Notes under the pieces: model-generated | What the model saw: the letters and a program-made list of their open reading frames with translations, nothing else | Told to the model about the DNA's origin: nothing | Database searches by the model: none | In this document: in pieces, positions 32,870 through 40,834 of the stretch | Numbering within the stretch: position 1 is the first letter of the stretch | Layout: every line of letters begins with the position of its first letter | Assembly: GCF_001279695.1 (NCBI RefSeq) | Contig: NZ_LGDD01000301.1 | Location: 1-64,000, forward strand | From: Streptomyces sp. WM6378 | GTDB taxonomy: Bacteria > Actinomycetota > Actinomycetes > Streptomycetales > Streptomycetaceae | Direction: 5' to 3' | Length of the DNA: 64,000 bases | Translations under genes and position numbers: made by a program

Positions 32870-33499
32870 GTGAGTTCATCTGCCATTGCGACGCGCGTCG
32901 TCCTGCTGTCGGGGCCCTCCGGCTCCGGCAAGTCGTCCCTCGCCGCCCGCACGGACCTGCCCGTGCTGCGCCTCGACGACTTCTACAAAGAAGGGGACGA
33001 CCCGACCCTGCCGTTGGTGGCGGGCAGTTCGGACATCGACTGGGACTCCCCGCTGTCCTGGGACGCGGACGCCGCCGTCCGCGCCATCACCGAGCTGTGC
33101 CGCACGGGGCGCACCGCCGTGCCGGTCTACTCGATCGCGACGAGTTCCATCACCGGCACCACCGCGCTCGGCATCGACCGCACCCCGCTGTTCATCGCGG
33201 AGGGCATCTTCGCCGCCGACGTCGTGACCCGCTGCCAGGAGCTCGGGGTGCTGGCGGACGCGATCTGCCTGCGCGGCCGGCCCTCCACCACCTTCCGCCG
33301 CAGGCTGCTGCGCGATCTGAAGGAGGGCCGCAAGTCGGTGGCGTTCCTGCTGCGCCGCGGCTGGCGCCTGATGCGCGCCGAGCGCGCGATCGTCGCCCGC
33401 CAGACGGCGCTCGGCGCCCACCCCTGCGGCAAGGAGGAGGCGCTCGGCCGCATCGCGGGCGCGGCGGCCGGCCGCTGCCGCACGGCGGCGGCCGCCTAG
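32870..33499 (+). CDS. udk: Uridine kinase-like P-loop kinase
   Basis: A 209-residue ATP-dependent kinase that should phosphorylate uridine or cytidine to the monophosphate, the salvage counterpart of the breakdown genes around it. The Walker A motif is LLSGPSGSGKSSLA. The substrate segment LRLDDFYKEGDD matches uridine kinases (..DDFY..), and IDWDSPLSWD follows. The lid has CLRGRPSTTFRRRLLRDLKEGRKS. The GTG start replaces an upstream in-frame ATG, whose 23 extra residues have no similarity. No nucleoside palindrome is seen in its promoter, which makes sense for a salvage rather than catabolic enzyme. A perfect terminator follows. Confidence 0.85.
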   Translation: MSSSAIATRVVLLSGPSGSGKSSLAARTDLPVLRLDDFYKEGDDPTLPLVAGSSDIDWDSPLSWDADAAVRAITELCRTGRTAVPVYSIATSSITGTTALGIDRTPLFIAEGIFAADVVTRCQELGVLADAICLRGRPSTTFRRRLLRDLKEGRKSVAFLLRRGWRLMRAERAIVARQTALGAHPCGKEEALGRIAGAAAGRCRTAAAA

Positions 33500-33517
33500 C
33501 CGAAGGCGTACGAAATG

Positions 33518-33546
33518 AAGCGGCGGGGCCGATGGCCCCGCCGCTT
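33518..33546. terminator. Terminator after uridine kinase
   Basis: A 13-base perfect stem (aagcggcggggcc and its complement) with a tight loop, 19 bases after the stop. Confidence 0.88.
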
Positions 33547-33612
33547 CCCCCGTTACCCCCGTGAGTGGCCCCCGTGTCCCCCGCGGACCACCCGCGTCCC
33601 TCCCCCAGACCT

Positions 33613-34371
33613 TCAGGCCACCAGCTCGCCGAAGGACTCCTCCTCGTCACGGCCGAAGCTGAGGACCTCGTCCTCGCGCAGCCGGCGCAGCGAGCGCCAG
33701 ATGCTGGACTTCACCGTGCCGACACTGATGTCGAGGATGTCCGCGATCTCCGGATCCGTACGACCCTCGTAGTAGCGCAGCACCAGCATCGTGCGCTGCA
33801 GTTCGGGAAGGCGGGCCAGCGCCTGCCAGAGCACCGCGCGCAGTTCGGTGCCGCGCATCGCGTCCGTGTCGCCGGCCGTCTCCGGCAGCTCCTCGGTCGG
33901 GTACTCGTTGAGCTTGCGCCGCCGCCAGGCGCTGATGTGCAGATTGGTCATCGTGCGGCGCAGATAGCCGCCGACCGCCGCCTTGTCGCTGATGCGGTCC
34001 CAGGCCCGGTAGGTGGAGAACAGGGCGCTCTGCAGCAGGTCCTCCGCCTCGTAGCGGTCACCGGTCAGGTGGTAGGCGGTCGCGTACAGGGAGGCGCGGC
34101 GCTCCTGGACGTAGGCGGTGAACTCCGCCTCCGACAGGCTCGTCCGCTCCCCCGATGCCGCCCTGTACGCCGCTTCCCCGCTGCTCCCCCCGTTCCCGGC
34201 CCCCGCGACCGGAACCGAAGGGGCGTCAATCACCGTCATGAACGACAGGTGCTGACGCCCGGTGCCGCGAGCACACCCCCGCACACTCGTGGCACCGGAC
34301 TTCTCGCTCCGTACGACGTCGTGGAGACGCGTCACAACTGCGCTGGAGTTGGTGCTGTGCAGTGCGTTCAT
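33613..34371 (-). CDS. sigQ: ECF sigma factor SigQ
   Basis: This 252-residue sigma-70 family factor of the SigE/SigQ subgroup is divergent from afsQ1, exactly as sigQ is in S. coelicolor. Region 2 is LYATAYHLTGDRYEAEDLLQ and ..YLRRTMTNLHISAWRRRK. Region 4 is ALARLPELQRTMLVLRYYEG followed by the helix-turn-helix DPEIADILDISVGTVKSSIW. The first 75 residues are poorly conserved; a second ATG (MTVIDAPS, 34239) could be used. No anti-sigma gene is adjacent. In S. coelicolor sigQ is activated by AfsQ1 and influences antibiotic production. The AfsQ1 box between the two genes supports the same wiring here. Confidence 0.9.
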   Translation of the reverse strand: MNALHSTNSSAVVTRLHDVVRSEKSGATSVRGCARGTGRQHLSFMTVIDAPSVPVAGAGNGGSSGEAAYRAASGERTSLSEAEFTAYVQERRASLYATAYHLTGDRYEAEDLLQSALFSTYRAWDRISDKAAVGGYLRRTMTNLHISAWRRRKLNEYPTEELPETAGDTDAMRGTELRAVLWQALARLPELQRTMLVLRYYEGRTDPEIADILDISVGTVKSSIWRSLRRLREDEVLSFGRDEEESFGELVA

Positions 34372-34465
34372 CTCGCGCCCCCCGTCGGTGGAGTCTGTTT
34401 CATTCGGCGTGCTTGGTTACGAGGAAGAGCTTGCCCGGGCAGTTTCATGGAGGTGTCCGTCGACT

Positions 34466-34481
34466 GTCACAGGGGCGTCAC
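34466..34481. promoter_or_regulatory. AfsQ1 binding box between sigQ and afsQ1
   Basis: Read on the minus strand, this is GTGAC-gcccct-GTGAC, a perfect match to the known AfsQ1 consensus GTnAC-n6-GTnAC. It lies 95 bases from the sigQ start and 82 bases from the afsQ1 start, so it could control both. Confidence 0.82.
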
Positions 34482-34562
34482 AGCGGTCCCGTCGCACGTA
34501 GTTGCGGGCCGGAGGCCGGACGGGGGTCGTGCTCCTCTCCCCCATGGGCCAGAATGACCTCT

Positions 34563-35240
34563 GTGCCTTTCCTGTTGCTGATCGAGGACGACGACGCCAT
34601 CCGCACGGCCCTCGAACTCTCCCTGTCACGCCAGGGCCACCGTGTGGCCACCGCGGCGACGGGAGAGGACGGCCTGAAACTGCTGCGCGAGCAGCGGCCG
34701 GACCTGATCGTGCTGGACGTGATGCTGCCCGGGATCGACGGCTTCGAGGTGTGCCGCCGGATCCGGCGCACCGACCAGCTGCCGATCATCTTGCTGACCG
34801 CGCGCAACGACGACATCGACGTGGTGGTGGGCCTGGAGTCCGGCGCCGACGACTATGTGGTCAAGCCGGTCCAGGGGCGGGTCCTCGACGCCCGGATCCG
34901 GGCCGTCCTGCGGCGCGGCGAGCGGGAGGCCACCGACTCGGCGGCGTTCGGCAACGTGGTGATCGACCGGGCCGCGATGACCGTCACCAAGAACGGCGAG
35001 GACCTCCAACTCACGCCCACCGAGCTGCGCTTGCTCCTCGAACTGAGCCGCCGACCCGGCCAGGCGCTGTCCCGCCAGCAGCTGCTCCGGCTGGTGTGGG
35101 AGCACGACTACCTCGGCGACTCCCGGCTCGTCGACGCCTGTGTGCAGCGGCTGCGCGCCAAGGTCGAGGACGTGCCGTCCTCACCGACGCTGATCCGTAC
35201 CGTCCGTGGCGTGGGCTACCGCCTGGACACCCCCTCGTGA
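34563..35240 (+). CDS. afsQ1: Response regulator AfsQ1
   Basis: A 225-residue OmpR-type regulator that, phosphorylated by AfsQ2, acts on sigQ and antibiotic, nutrient and development genes. The receiver domain has the acidic pocket E8-D9-D10 and the phospho-acceptor D52 in IVLDVMLPG. The winged helix is LTPTELRLLLELSRRPGQAL ending RTVRGVGYRLD. From the GTG the length and Asp number match S. coelicolor AfsQ1 as I remember it. An ATG three codons upstream lacks a ribosome site too. A -10-like CAGAAT ends 7 bases before the GTG, so the mRNA may be leaderless. afsQ2 begins 40 bases downstream. Confidence 0.95.
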   Translation: MPFLLLIEDDDAIRTALELSLSRQGHRVATAATGEDGLKLLREQRPDLIVLDVMLPGIDGFEVCRRIRRTDQLPIILLTARNDDIDVVVGLESGADDYVVKPVQGRVLDARIRAVLRRGEREATDSAAFGNVVIDRAAMTVTKNGEDLQLTPTELRLLLELSRRPGQALSRQQLLRLVWEHDYLGDSRLVDACVQRLRAKVEDVPSSPTLIRTVRGVGYRLDTPS

Positions 35241-35280
35241 ACCCGTCGCACCACCCCCGTACCCCCGATAAGCAGGGCAA

Positions 35281-36786
35281 GTGAAGCGAGCGATACTCGC
35301 CGGTCTGCGCTGGACCAGTCTGCGGCTGCGCCTCGTCGTGGTGTTCGCGCTCGTCGCGCTGACCGCGGCCGTCTCCGCGTCCGGCATCGCGTACTGGCTC
35401 AACCGCGAGGCCGTCCTGGTCCGCACGCAGGACTCGGCGCTCAACGACTTCCGGCAGGGCATGCAGAACCGGGCCGCCTCGCTGCCGTTGCAGCCGGTCG
35501 AGCACGATCTGCAGGTGGCCGCCAAGCAGATGGCGGACAGCAGCAACTCGCGTTACAACGTGCTGCTGGTGGCCGAGCGCGCCCCCGGCAAGCCGATCGT
35601 CGGGGCGTCGAACGTGGACGGCTTCACGCTCGACGACGTACCCACGTCGCTGCAGGACGCGGTCAACAAGAAGCAGAAGGTCACCGAGGCCAACGCCTAC
35701 CCGTACCACCTGTTCTGGCAGCGGATCACGCTGCGCGGGCACCCGTATCTGGTCGGCGGCACGAAGATCATCGGGGCCGGGCCGACCGGATACATGCTGG
35801 CCCCGCTCGACCAGGAGCGGCGCGATCTCAACTCCCTCGCCTGGTCGCTCGGCATCGCCACCTTCCTCGCGCTGCTCGCCTCGGCGCTGCTCGCGCAGGC
35901 GGCCGCCACCACCGTGCTGCGGCCGGTGCAGCGGCTCGGGGACGCGGCGCGCAGGCTCGGCGAGGGCAAGCTCGACACCCGCCTCAGGGTCTCCGGCACG
36001 GACGAACTCGCCGATCTCTCAAGGACGTTCAACCGGACGGCCGAGAACCTGGAGAAGAAGGTCACCGACATGAGCGCGCGCGAGGAGGCCAGCCGCCGCT
36101 TCGTCGCCGACATGTCGCACGAACTGCGTACGCCGCTGACCGCGCTCACCGCCGTCGCCGAGGTCCTCGACGAGGAGGAGGACAGCCTCGACCCGATGAT
36201 CGCGCCCGCCGTGCGCCTCGTGGTCTCCGAGACCCGGCGGCTGAACGTCCTGGTCGAGAACCTGATGGAGGTCACCCGCTTCGACGCGGGCACGGCCCGA
36301 CTGGTCCTGGACGACGTGGACATCGCCGACCAGATCACCGCGTGCATCGACACCCGGGCCTGGCTGGACGCCGTCGAACTCGACGCCGAGCGCGGCATCA
36401 TGGCCCGCGTCGACCCGCGCCGCCTCGACGTCGTCCTCGCCAACCTGATCGGCAACGCCCTCAAGCACGGCGGCTCGCCGGTCCGGGTCGCGGTCCGCGT
36501 CGAGGGCGACGAGCTGGTGATCGCGGTACGCGACCACGGGCCCGGGATCCCCGAGGACGTACTGCCGCACGTCTTCGACCGGTTCTACAAGGCCAGCGCC
36601 TCGCGGCCGCGCTCCGAGGGCAGCGGGCTCGGCCTGTCCATCGCGATGGAGAACGCGCACATCCACGGCGGCGACATCACCGCCGCCAACTCTCCCGAAG
36701 GCGGCGCCGTGTTCGTGCTGCGGCTTCCGCTGGACGCCACCGAGCCCGCCACCGCCGAGACGCCGGAAGGGGGCGCGGAGCAGTGA
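35281..36786 (+). CDS. afsQ2: Sensor histidine kinase AfsQ2
   Basis: The 501-residue membrane kinase has TM1 at about 17-40, an extracytoplasmic sensor domain of roughly 145 residues and TM2 at about 187-212. A HAMP linker (ATTVLRPVQRLGDAARRLGE) leads to a DHp helix with the H-box DMSHELRTPLT (His280). The ATPase domain has VLANLIGNALKHG, DHGPGIPEDVL and SGLGLSIAMENAHIHGG. It phosphorylates AfsQ1. The signal in S. coelicolor is linked to nitrogen or glutamate conditions; nothing in the sensor domain shows the ligand. Its GTG start lacks a clear ribosome site. The stop overlaps the lipoprotein start (GTGA). Confidence 0.95.
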   Translation: MKRAILAGLRWTSLRLRLVVVFALVALTAAVSASGIAYWLNREAVLVRTQDSALNDFRQGMQNRAASLPLQPVEHDLQVAAKQMADSSNSRYNVLLVAERAPGKPIVGASNVDGFTLDDVPTSLQDAVNKKQKVTEANAYPYHLFWQRITLRGHPYLVGGTKIIGAGPTGYMLAPLDQERRDLNSLAWSLGIATFLALLASALLAQAAATTVLRPVQRLGDAARRLGEGKLDTRLRVSGTDELADLSRTFNRTAENLEKKVTDMSAREEASRRFVADMSHELRTPLTALTAVAEVLDEEEDSLDPMIAPAVRLVVSETRRLNVLVENLMEVTRFDAGTARLVLDDVDIADQITACIDTRAWLDAVELDAERGIMARVDPRRLDVVLANLIGNALKHGGSPVRVAVRVEGDELVIAVRDHGPGIPEDVLPHVFDRFYKASASRPRSEGSGLGLSIAMENAHIHGGDITAANSPEGGAVFVLRLPLDATEPATAETPEGGAEQ

Positions 36787-37406
36787 GAGGACGACTTCTC
36801 CGGGCAGCCGCCGCGCTGGCCGGGCTGCTCACGCTGGGCGGCGCCGCCACCGGCTGCGGCATCCGGCCCACCTCGGTCCCGGTCGACGCGGGCCCGGCGC
36901 CGTCCCGGGTGCCGTGCGAGGTGCCGAACGGCGCGGTCGCCCCGCAGTTCGAGGGCATCACCGTGCAGGTCTATCTGGTGTGCGGGGCGCAGTTGGTCAC
37001 GACCCAGCGTTCGGTACGGATCCCGGAGAGCAGGGGGGCCGAGGACCGGCTCCGCTTCGCGCAGGCGCTGCTCGACGAGCTCATGGCCCAGCCGTCGGGT
37101 GACGAGAAGGACGCCGGGTTCGCCACCGAGGTCAAGGCCCCGCTCACCGTCACGGCGGCCCACAAGAACGACCCGGCGGGCGCGCTGCGCCTGAGCCGCA
37201 ACCCGGAGGACCTCTCCGCGCTCGCCCTGTCACAGGTGGTCTGCACGTACGCGGAGAACACCCCGACCGCGCCCGGCAGCCAGCAGGTGGTGCTCGGCGG
37301 CCCCGGCGAGGACCCGGCCCGCGGCTACACCTGCACCTCGGAGATGAAGTCCCGGCCGGACAGCGCGGCCACCCTCGGCGACATCCCCCGCCCCACCCGC
37401 ACCTAG
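36783..37406 (+). CDS. Lipoprotein encoded with afsQ1-afsQ2
   Basis: A 207-residue protein starting at a GTG that overlaps the afsQ2 stop by 4 bases, so it is translated from the same mRNA. The signal peptide RGRLLRAAAALAGLLTLGGA ends ATGCGI with the lipid-modified Cys near residue 25. The mature part holds a GerMN-like stretch (VQVYLVCGAQLVTTQRSVRI, LRFAQALLDELMAQPSGDEK) and three more Cys. A GerMN-like lipoprotein in a two-component operon (compare LpqB with MtrAB) may modulate the kinase from outside. In S. coelicolor the corresponding gene is also the third in the afsQ operon. The exact role is not known. Confidence 0.87.
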   Translation: MRGRLLRAAAALAGLLTLGGAATGCGIRPTSVPVDAGPAPSRVPCEVPNGAVAPQFEGITVQVYLVCGAQLVTTQRSVRIPESRGAEDRLRFAQALLDELMAQPSGDEKDAGFATEVKAPLTVTAAHKNDPAGALRLSRNPEDLSALALSQVVCTYAENTPTAPGSQQVVLGGPGEDPARGYTCTSEMKSRPDSAATLGDIPRPTRT

Positions 37407-37453
37407 CGGGAGTCCGGTGGGCGGCCCGCGGGCGGGCAAACGGAATCACCCGT

Positions 37454-37479
37454 CCGCGGCGGAACCGTTCCCGCCGCGG
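37454..37479. terminator. Likely terminator after the afsQ operon
   Basis: Nine-base arms ccgcggcgg and ccgccgcgg close an 8-base loop (aaccgttc). It lies 48 bases past the lipoprotein stop and just before the VanZ-like gene. Confidence 0.55.
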
Positions 37480-37487
37480 GCGGCGTC

Positions 37488-38048
37488 TTGGGGGGCGTGC
37501 AGCAGCGTCATGGTCAAGGCGGCAGCGCCGTCATCCGGTTCCGCGTGGTGGGGTTCGTCCTCCTCCTCGCGCATCTGCTGCTCGTGGCGTGGACCTCGCT
37601 GCGGCCACGGGACGTGATGTGGGTGACGGCCACCAATCTGACGCCGCTCGCCGGCATCAAGGCCGACCTCGCGCTCGGCCCCCTTGAGGCCGCCCACCGG
37701 ATCGGCGAGGGTCTGCTGCTGCTCGCCCCGCTGGGGGTGCTGCTCCCGATGGTCGGCGGCCGCCTCCAGGTCTCCCCGCTCGCCTCCCTGGTACGCACCG
37801 TGCTCGCCGGAGCGCTGATCTCGCTCGGCATCGCCCTGCTGCAGACGGCCGTGCCCGGCCAGGTCCCCGATGTGGACTCGCTGCTCCTGAACACCACCGG
37901 TGTCGCCCTCGCCCACCTCGCCGTGGTGCCGGCCGGACGACGGGGCCTGCGCCGCAGGAACGAGCGCGAGCAGCCCGCCCCCGTCCTTCGGGAGGAGTCC
38001 CCTCAGGGGCGTACCCCGACGATTCCCAGGGTCGGGATCGCTCCTTAG
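37488..38048 (+). CDS. VanZ-family membrane protein
   Basis: A 186-residue protein with four hydrophobic helices (about 19-37, 72-90, 100-122 and 138-155). The VanZ signature features are present: LRP near helix 1 (AWTSLRPRDVMWVTATNLTP), NLTPLAGIK, a Glu in the second helix region (AHRIGEGLLLLAPLGVLLP), and DVDSLLLNTTGVALAH before the last helix. VanZ-like proteins protect against lipoglycopeptides or act in envelope processes of unknown chemistry. Start choice is uncertain: TTG at 37488 or GTG at 37497. The C-terminal 30 residues are charged and probably cytoplasmic. It may be weakly co-transcribed with the afsQ operon. Confidence 0.83.
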   Translation: MGGVQQRHGQGGSAVIRFRVVGFVLLLAHLLLVAWTSLRPRDVMWVTATNLTPLAGIKADLALGPLEAAHRIGEGLLLLAPLGVLLPMVGGRLQVSPLASLVRTVLAGALISLGIALLQTAVPGQVPDVDSLLLNTTGVALAHLAVVPAGRRGLRRRNEREQPAPVLREESPQGRTPTIPRVGIAP

Positions 38049-38144
38049 CCCGATGGTCCGCCCGCGTTCCGGACGGGAGCATGGAGACATCGCAAGGGAG
38101 CCCCCAAGAAGCGGCTCCCCACTCCAGCTCCGAAGGAGCCCGCC

Positions 38145-38348
38145 ATGAGCGCCCCTCTTGTCCGCCCGACCGAAGGCCGCCGGATCGGCGGGGTGTGCGC
38201 AGCGCTGGCACGGCGCTTCGGCACCTCCGCGACCACGATGCGCGTGATCTTCCTCGTCTCGTGCCTGCTGCCGGGACCCCAGTTCCTGATCTACCTGGCG
38301 ATGTGGGCCCTGATCCCCGGCGAGAAGTCGCCGCGCGCCGCCTGGTAG
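38145..38348 (+). CDS. PspC-domain membrane protein
   Basis: A 67-residue protein made of little more than one PspC domain. RIGGVCAALARRFGTSATTM is the amphipathic start, VIFLVSCLLPGPQFLIYLAMW is the membrane helix, and ALIPGEKSPRAAW is the tail. The ATG follows AAGGAG at good spacing. PspC domains in actinobacteria occur alone or in sensor kinases and respond to envelope stress. No PspA or LiaF-like partner is adjacent. It is convergent with the next lipoprotein gene, with 16 bases between stops. Confidence 0.9.
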   Translation: MSAPLVRPTEGRRIGGVCAALARRFGTSATTMRVIFLVSCLLPGPQFLIYLAMWALIPGEKSPRAAW

Positions 38349-38364
38349 TCGGAGCCCTCGCCTC

Positions 38365-39057
38365 TCAGCCCTTGACGGTCCGGGCCAGCTTGTCGAGCTG
38401 CCGGTCGGCGACCTCGTGCGGCACGGTCACCGTCGCGGGCGCCCGCCCGGACAGGTTGATCGCCATGAACCGCACGATGGTGGCGCCCTGGCGCACCACC
38501 ACGATGTGCACCGGCGCAGGCGCCCCTTGGGCGAGCGCGGACGCCGTCCAGCTGACCGACTCGTCGCCGTTCGCCGCGTACGGCACGGCCCGCACATCCC
38601 GGTAGGCGGCCCTGCGGCCGTCGAGGACCGTGGTGAATTCCTTGCCGCAGCGGGCCAGCGCCGTCCTCAGCTCCGCGATCAGGTGCTTCGCGTCCTGTGT
38701 CGCGTACGCGGACAGCGAGGCCGATACCGCGAGGCCCGGCGTCCGCCGTGAGCCGAGGCCCCGGCTCACCGTCGCGCGGGCCCGGTCGTCGGGCGCCTCG
38801 CCCATCACTTCGGCGAGCGGCGCGCACACGGCGCGGTCGGCGATCGGGGCGTCCCGGACCGCGTCGGGCGAGGGGTCGCCGGAGGTCTCGTATCCGGGCA
38901 CGTCGTTTGCCTCAAGTGCCGCCCGCCACAAGCCGGTTGGCGTCCACTTCTGGCCGCTCACGGATTCGACCGGGCCGTCCGGGGGCCCGGTGCACGCGGC
39001 GCCGAGCAGCGCGGTCAGGGTGAGCACCGCCGCACGGGCGCATGCCTTCGGACGCAT
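38365..39057 (-). CDS. Lipoprotein of unknown function
   Basis: From the ATG at 39057, 230 residues. An in-frame GTG 18 bases upstream is possible. The signal peptide MRPKACARAAVLTLTALLG ends AACTG, a good lipobox (LGAAC). The mature protein has three further Cys and a duplicated-looking beta-alpha pattern. It contains VSASLSAYATQDAKHLIAEL and VVVRQGATIVRFMAINLSG, which recall sensor-like extracytoplasmic domains. No enzyme motif is seen. It is a conserved-looking Streptomyces protein between the afsQ and add regions. A substrate-binding or signalling role outside the membrane is possible; I cannot say more. Confidence 0.8.
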   Translation of the reverse strand: MRPKACARAAVLTLTALLGAACTGPPDGPVESVSGQKWTPTGLWRAALEANDVPGYETSGDPSPDAVRDAPIADRAVCAPLAEVMGEAPDDRARATVSRGLGSRRTPGLAVSASLSAYATQDAKHLIAELRTALARCGKEFTTVLDGRRAAYRDVRAVPYAANGDESVSWTASALAQGAPAPVHIVVVRQGATIVRFMAINLSGRAPATVTVPHEVADRQLDKLARTVKG

Positions 39058-39078
39058 GATCCAGACCCTACTCACACA

Positions 39079-39121
39079 CTGCCGGGGCGCACACCCGGCT
39101 CACGGGTGTGCGCCCCGGCAG
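39079..39121. terminator. 18-base perfect terminator
   Basis: The perfect stem ctgccggggcgcacaccc with its complement and the 7-base loop ggctcac lies 14-56 bases past the stop of the small secreted protein (minus strand). It also isolates the lipoprotein gene downstream. Confidence 0.92.
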
Positions 39122-39134
39122 GGCGTGAGGGGGC

Positions 39135-39440
39135 TCAGCCGGTGAGGCCGCCGGGCAGGGTGGCGGCGCCGGAGAGGTTGTTCGCCACCGGGCCGGTCGG
39201 CATTCCGCCGAGCAGGCTGCCCACCGGGTCGCTGCTGTACTGCTGCTGGACGGCCGGGGTCTTCTTGGGGGTGGCCGCGGGCAGCGCCTTGCCGACGGTG
39301 CCGACCGGGGTCCCCGTGGTGACGGTCGACAGTGGTCCCAGGTTCGGAAGCGCGGGGACGGCGGACGCCGTCCCGGCGGCAGCGGCGGCGAAGGCGGCAC
39401 CGAGAGCAACGACACCGAGCGTCTTGGCAGACTGCTTCAT
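39135..39440 (-). CDS. Small secreted protein, 101 residues
   Basis: The signal peptide MKQSAKTLGVVALGAAFAAA ends near TASA (residue 27). The mature part of about 74 residues is rich in Pro, Gly, Thr and Leu (VPALPNLGPLSTVTTGTPVG), with a QQQYSSDPVGSLLGGMP segment and no Cys. Similar short exported proteins occur widely in Streptomyces without known function; some are wrongly annotated as ATP-binding. The start is supported by the signal peptide and by CCAAGGAC upstream. It sits alone between two strong terminators, so it is a single-gene unit. Confidence 0.8.
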   Translation of the reverse strand: MKQSAKTLGVVALGAAFAAAAAGTASAVPALPNLGPLSTVTTGTPVGTVGKALPAATPKKTPAVQQQYSSDPVGSLLGGMPTGPVANNLSGAATLPGGLTG

Positions 39441-39516
39441 CAGAAATATGTCCTTGGGGTGGGAAAGGTGAGCGACTCGTCAAGCTAGTCAGCCGACCAC
39501 CCGGGCCGCAAACACA

Positions 39517-39555
39517 GGAAAACGGCCGCGAGTTCACACTCCCGGCCGTTTTCCT
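39517..39555. terminator. Terminator after adenosine deaminase
   Basis: A perfect 13-base stem (aggaaaacggccg with its complement) and a 13-base loop. Runs of A on the left and T on the right make it effective in both directions. It begins 11 bases past the add stop. Confidence 0.92.
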
Positions 39556-39565
39556 ATATCTAAGA

Positions 39566-40720
39566 TCAGCCGCCCGCGACCGCAGAACCGCTGGTCGTAG
39601 CGGTCTGCTGGAACAGCCATTCGGACTTCAGCTCGGCATATCCGGGCTTGATCACGTCATTGATCATGGCCAGTCGTTCATCGAAAGGAATGAATGCTGA
39701 TTTCATCGCATTGACCGTGAACCACTGCATGTCCTCCAGTGTGTAGCCGAAGGCATTCGTCAGGTGCTCGAATTCCTGACTCATGCTGGTGCCCGACATC
39801 AGCCGGTTGTCCGTGTTCACGGTGGCCCGGAAGTGCAGCTTGCGGAGGAGCCCGATGGGGTGGTCGGCGTAGGAGGTGGCGGCGCCGGTCTGGAGGTTCG
39901 ACGTCGGGCACATCTCCAACGGGATCCGCTTGTCGCGGACGTACGAGGCGAGCCGGCCCAGCTTCACGCTGCCGTCGTCGGCGATCTCGATGTCGTCGAT
40001 GATGCGCACCCCGTGGCCGAGCCGGTCGGCGCCGCACCACTGGAGCGCCTGCCAGATCGACGGCAGGCCGAAGGCCTCGCCGGCGTGAATGGTGAAGTGG
40101 TTGTTCTCGCGCTTGAGGTACTCGAAGGCGTCGAGGTGGCGGGTGGGCGGGAAGCCCGCCTCGGCGCCCGCGATGTCGAAGCCGACGACGCCCGAGTCCC
40201 GGTAGGAGTTGGCGAGTTCGGCGATCTCCAGGGCGCGGGCCGCGTGCCGCATCGCGGTGAGCAGCGCGCCCACCCGGATGCGGTGGCCGTTCGCGCGGGC
40301 CCGCCGCTCGCCTTCGCGGAAGCCCGCGTTGACCGCCTCGACGACCTCTTCGAGGGTGAGCCCCTGCTCCAGGTGCTGCTCGGGCGCGTAGCGCACCTCG
40401 GCGTAGACGACACCGTCCTCGGCGAGGTCCTCGGCGCACTCGGCGGCGACGCGGAACAGCGCGTCGCGGGTCTGCATGACGGCGCAGGTGTGCGCGAAGG
40501 TCTCCAAGTACCGTTCCAGGGAGCCCGAGTCGGCGGCCTCGCGGAACCAGATGCCGAGCTTGTCGGCCTCGGTCTCGGGCAGGCCCGTATATCCCGTCGC
40601 TTCGGCGATGTCGATGATGGTCCCGGGTCGAAGACCCCCGTCGAGGTGGTCGTGGAGCAGCACCTTCGGGGCACGGCTGATCTGATCCGGGGTGGGTACG
40701 GATGCGGTCTGGCTCGTCAT
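39566..40720 (-). CDS. add: Adenosine deaminase
   Basis: The 384-residue enzyme converts adenosine and deoxyadenosine to inosine forms, which feed purine nucleoside phosphorylase. Zinc ligands appear as HDHLDGG near the N-terminus, [12 protein letters not shown] in the middle and [13 protein letters not shown] near the C-terminus. Where most ADAs have Asp-Asp in the last motif, this protein has Asp-Asn, which I believe is common in this actinobacterial subgroup. The proton-shuttle Glu lies in HAGE. The mRNA is probably leaderless: -10 TAGAGT ends 6 bases before the ATG and there is no ribosome site. The nucleoside palindrome directly precedes the -10. Confidence 0.94.
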   Translation of the reverse strand: MTSQTASVPTPDQISRAPKVLLHDHLDGGLRPGTIIDIAEATGYTGLPETEADKLGIWFREAADSGSLERYLETFAHTCAVMQTRDALFRVAAECAEDLAEDGVVYAEVRYAPEQHLEQGLTLEEVVEAVNAGFREGERRARANGHRIRVGALLTAMRHAARALEIAELANSYRDSGVVGFDIAGAEAGFPPTRHLDAFEYLKRENNHFTIHAGEAFGLPSIWQALQWCGADRLGHGVRIIDDIEIADDGSVKLGRLASYVRDKRIPLEMCPTSNLQTGAATSYADHPIGLLRKLHFRATVNTDNRLMSGTSMSQEFEHLTNAFGYTLEDMQWFTVNAMKSAFIPFDERLAMINDVIKPGYAELKSEWLFQQTATTSGSAVAGG

Positions 40721-40726
40721 CTGCGC

Positions 40727-40748
40727 ACTCTAGCCCCTACGCGCGTAG
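40727..40748 (-). promoter_or_regulatory. add promoter and nucleoside operator
   Basis: Perfect CTACGCGCGTAG at 40737-40748, then GGGGC-side sequence and -10 TAGAGT (40732-40727 on the minus strand). The -35 (CGGTGA) is weak. The operator fills the spacer, as at deoC. The divergent hydrolase gene could also be affected. Confidence 0.72.
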
Positions 40749-40834
40749 ATCACCGGGCGTCCGAACGCCGTCGATACGTAACAGTGACCGTGCAGACGGG
40801 TGGAGTACACCCCGGCTTCTGAGACTGTTCTGCC

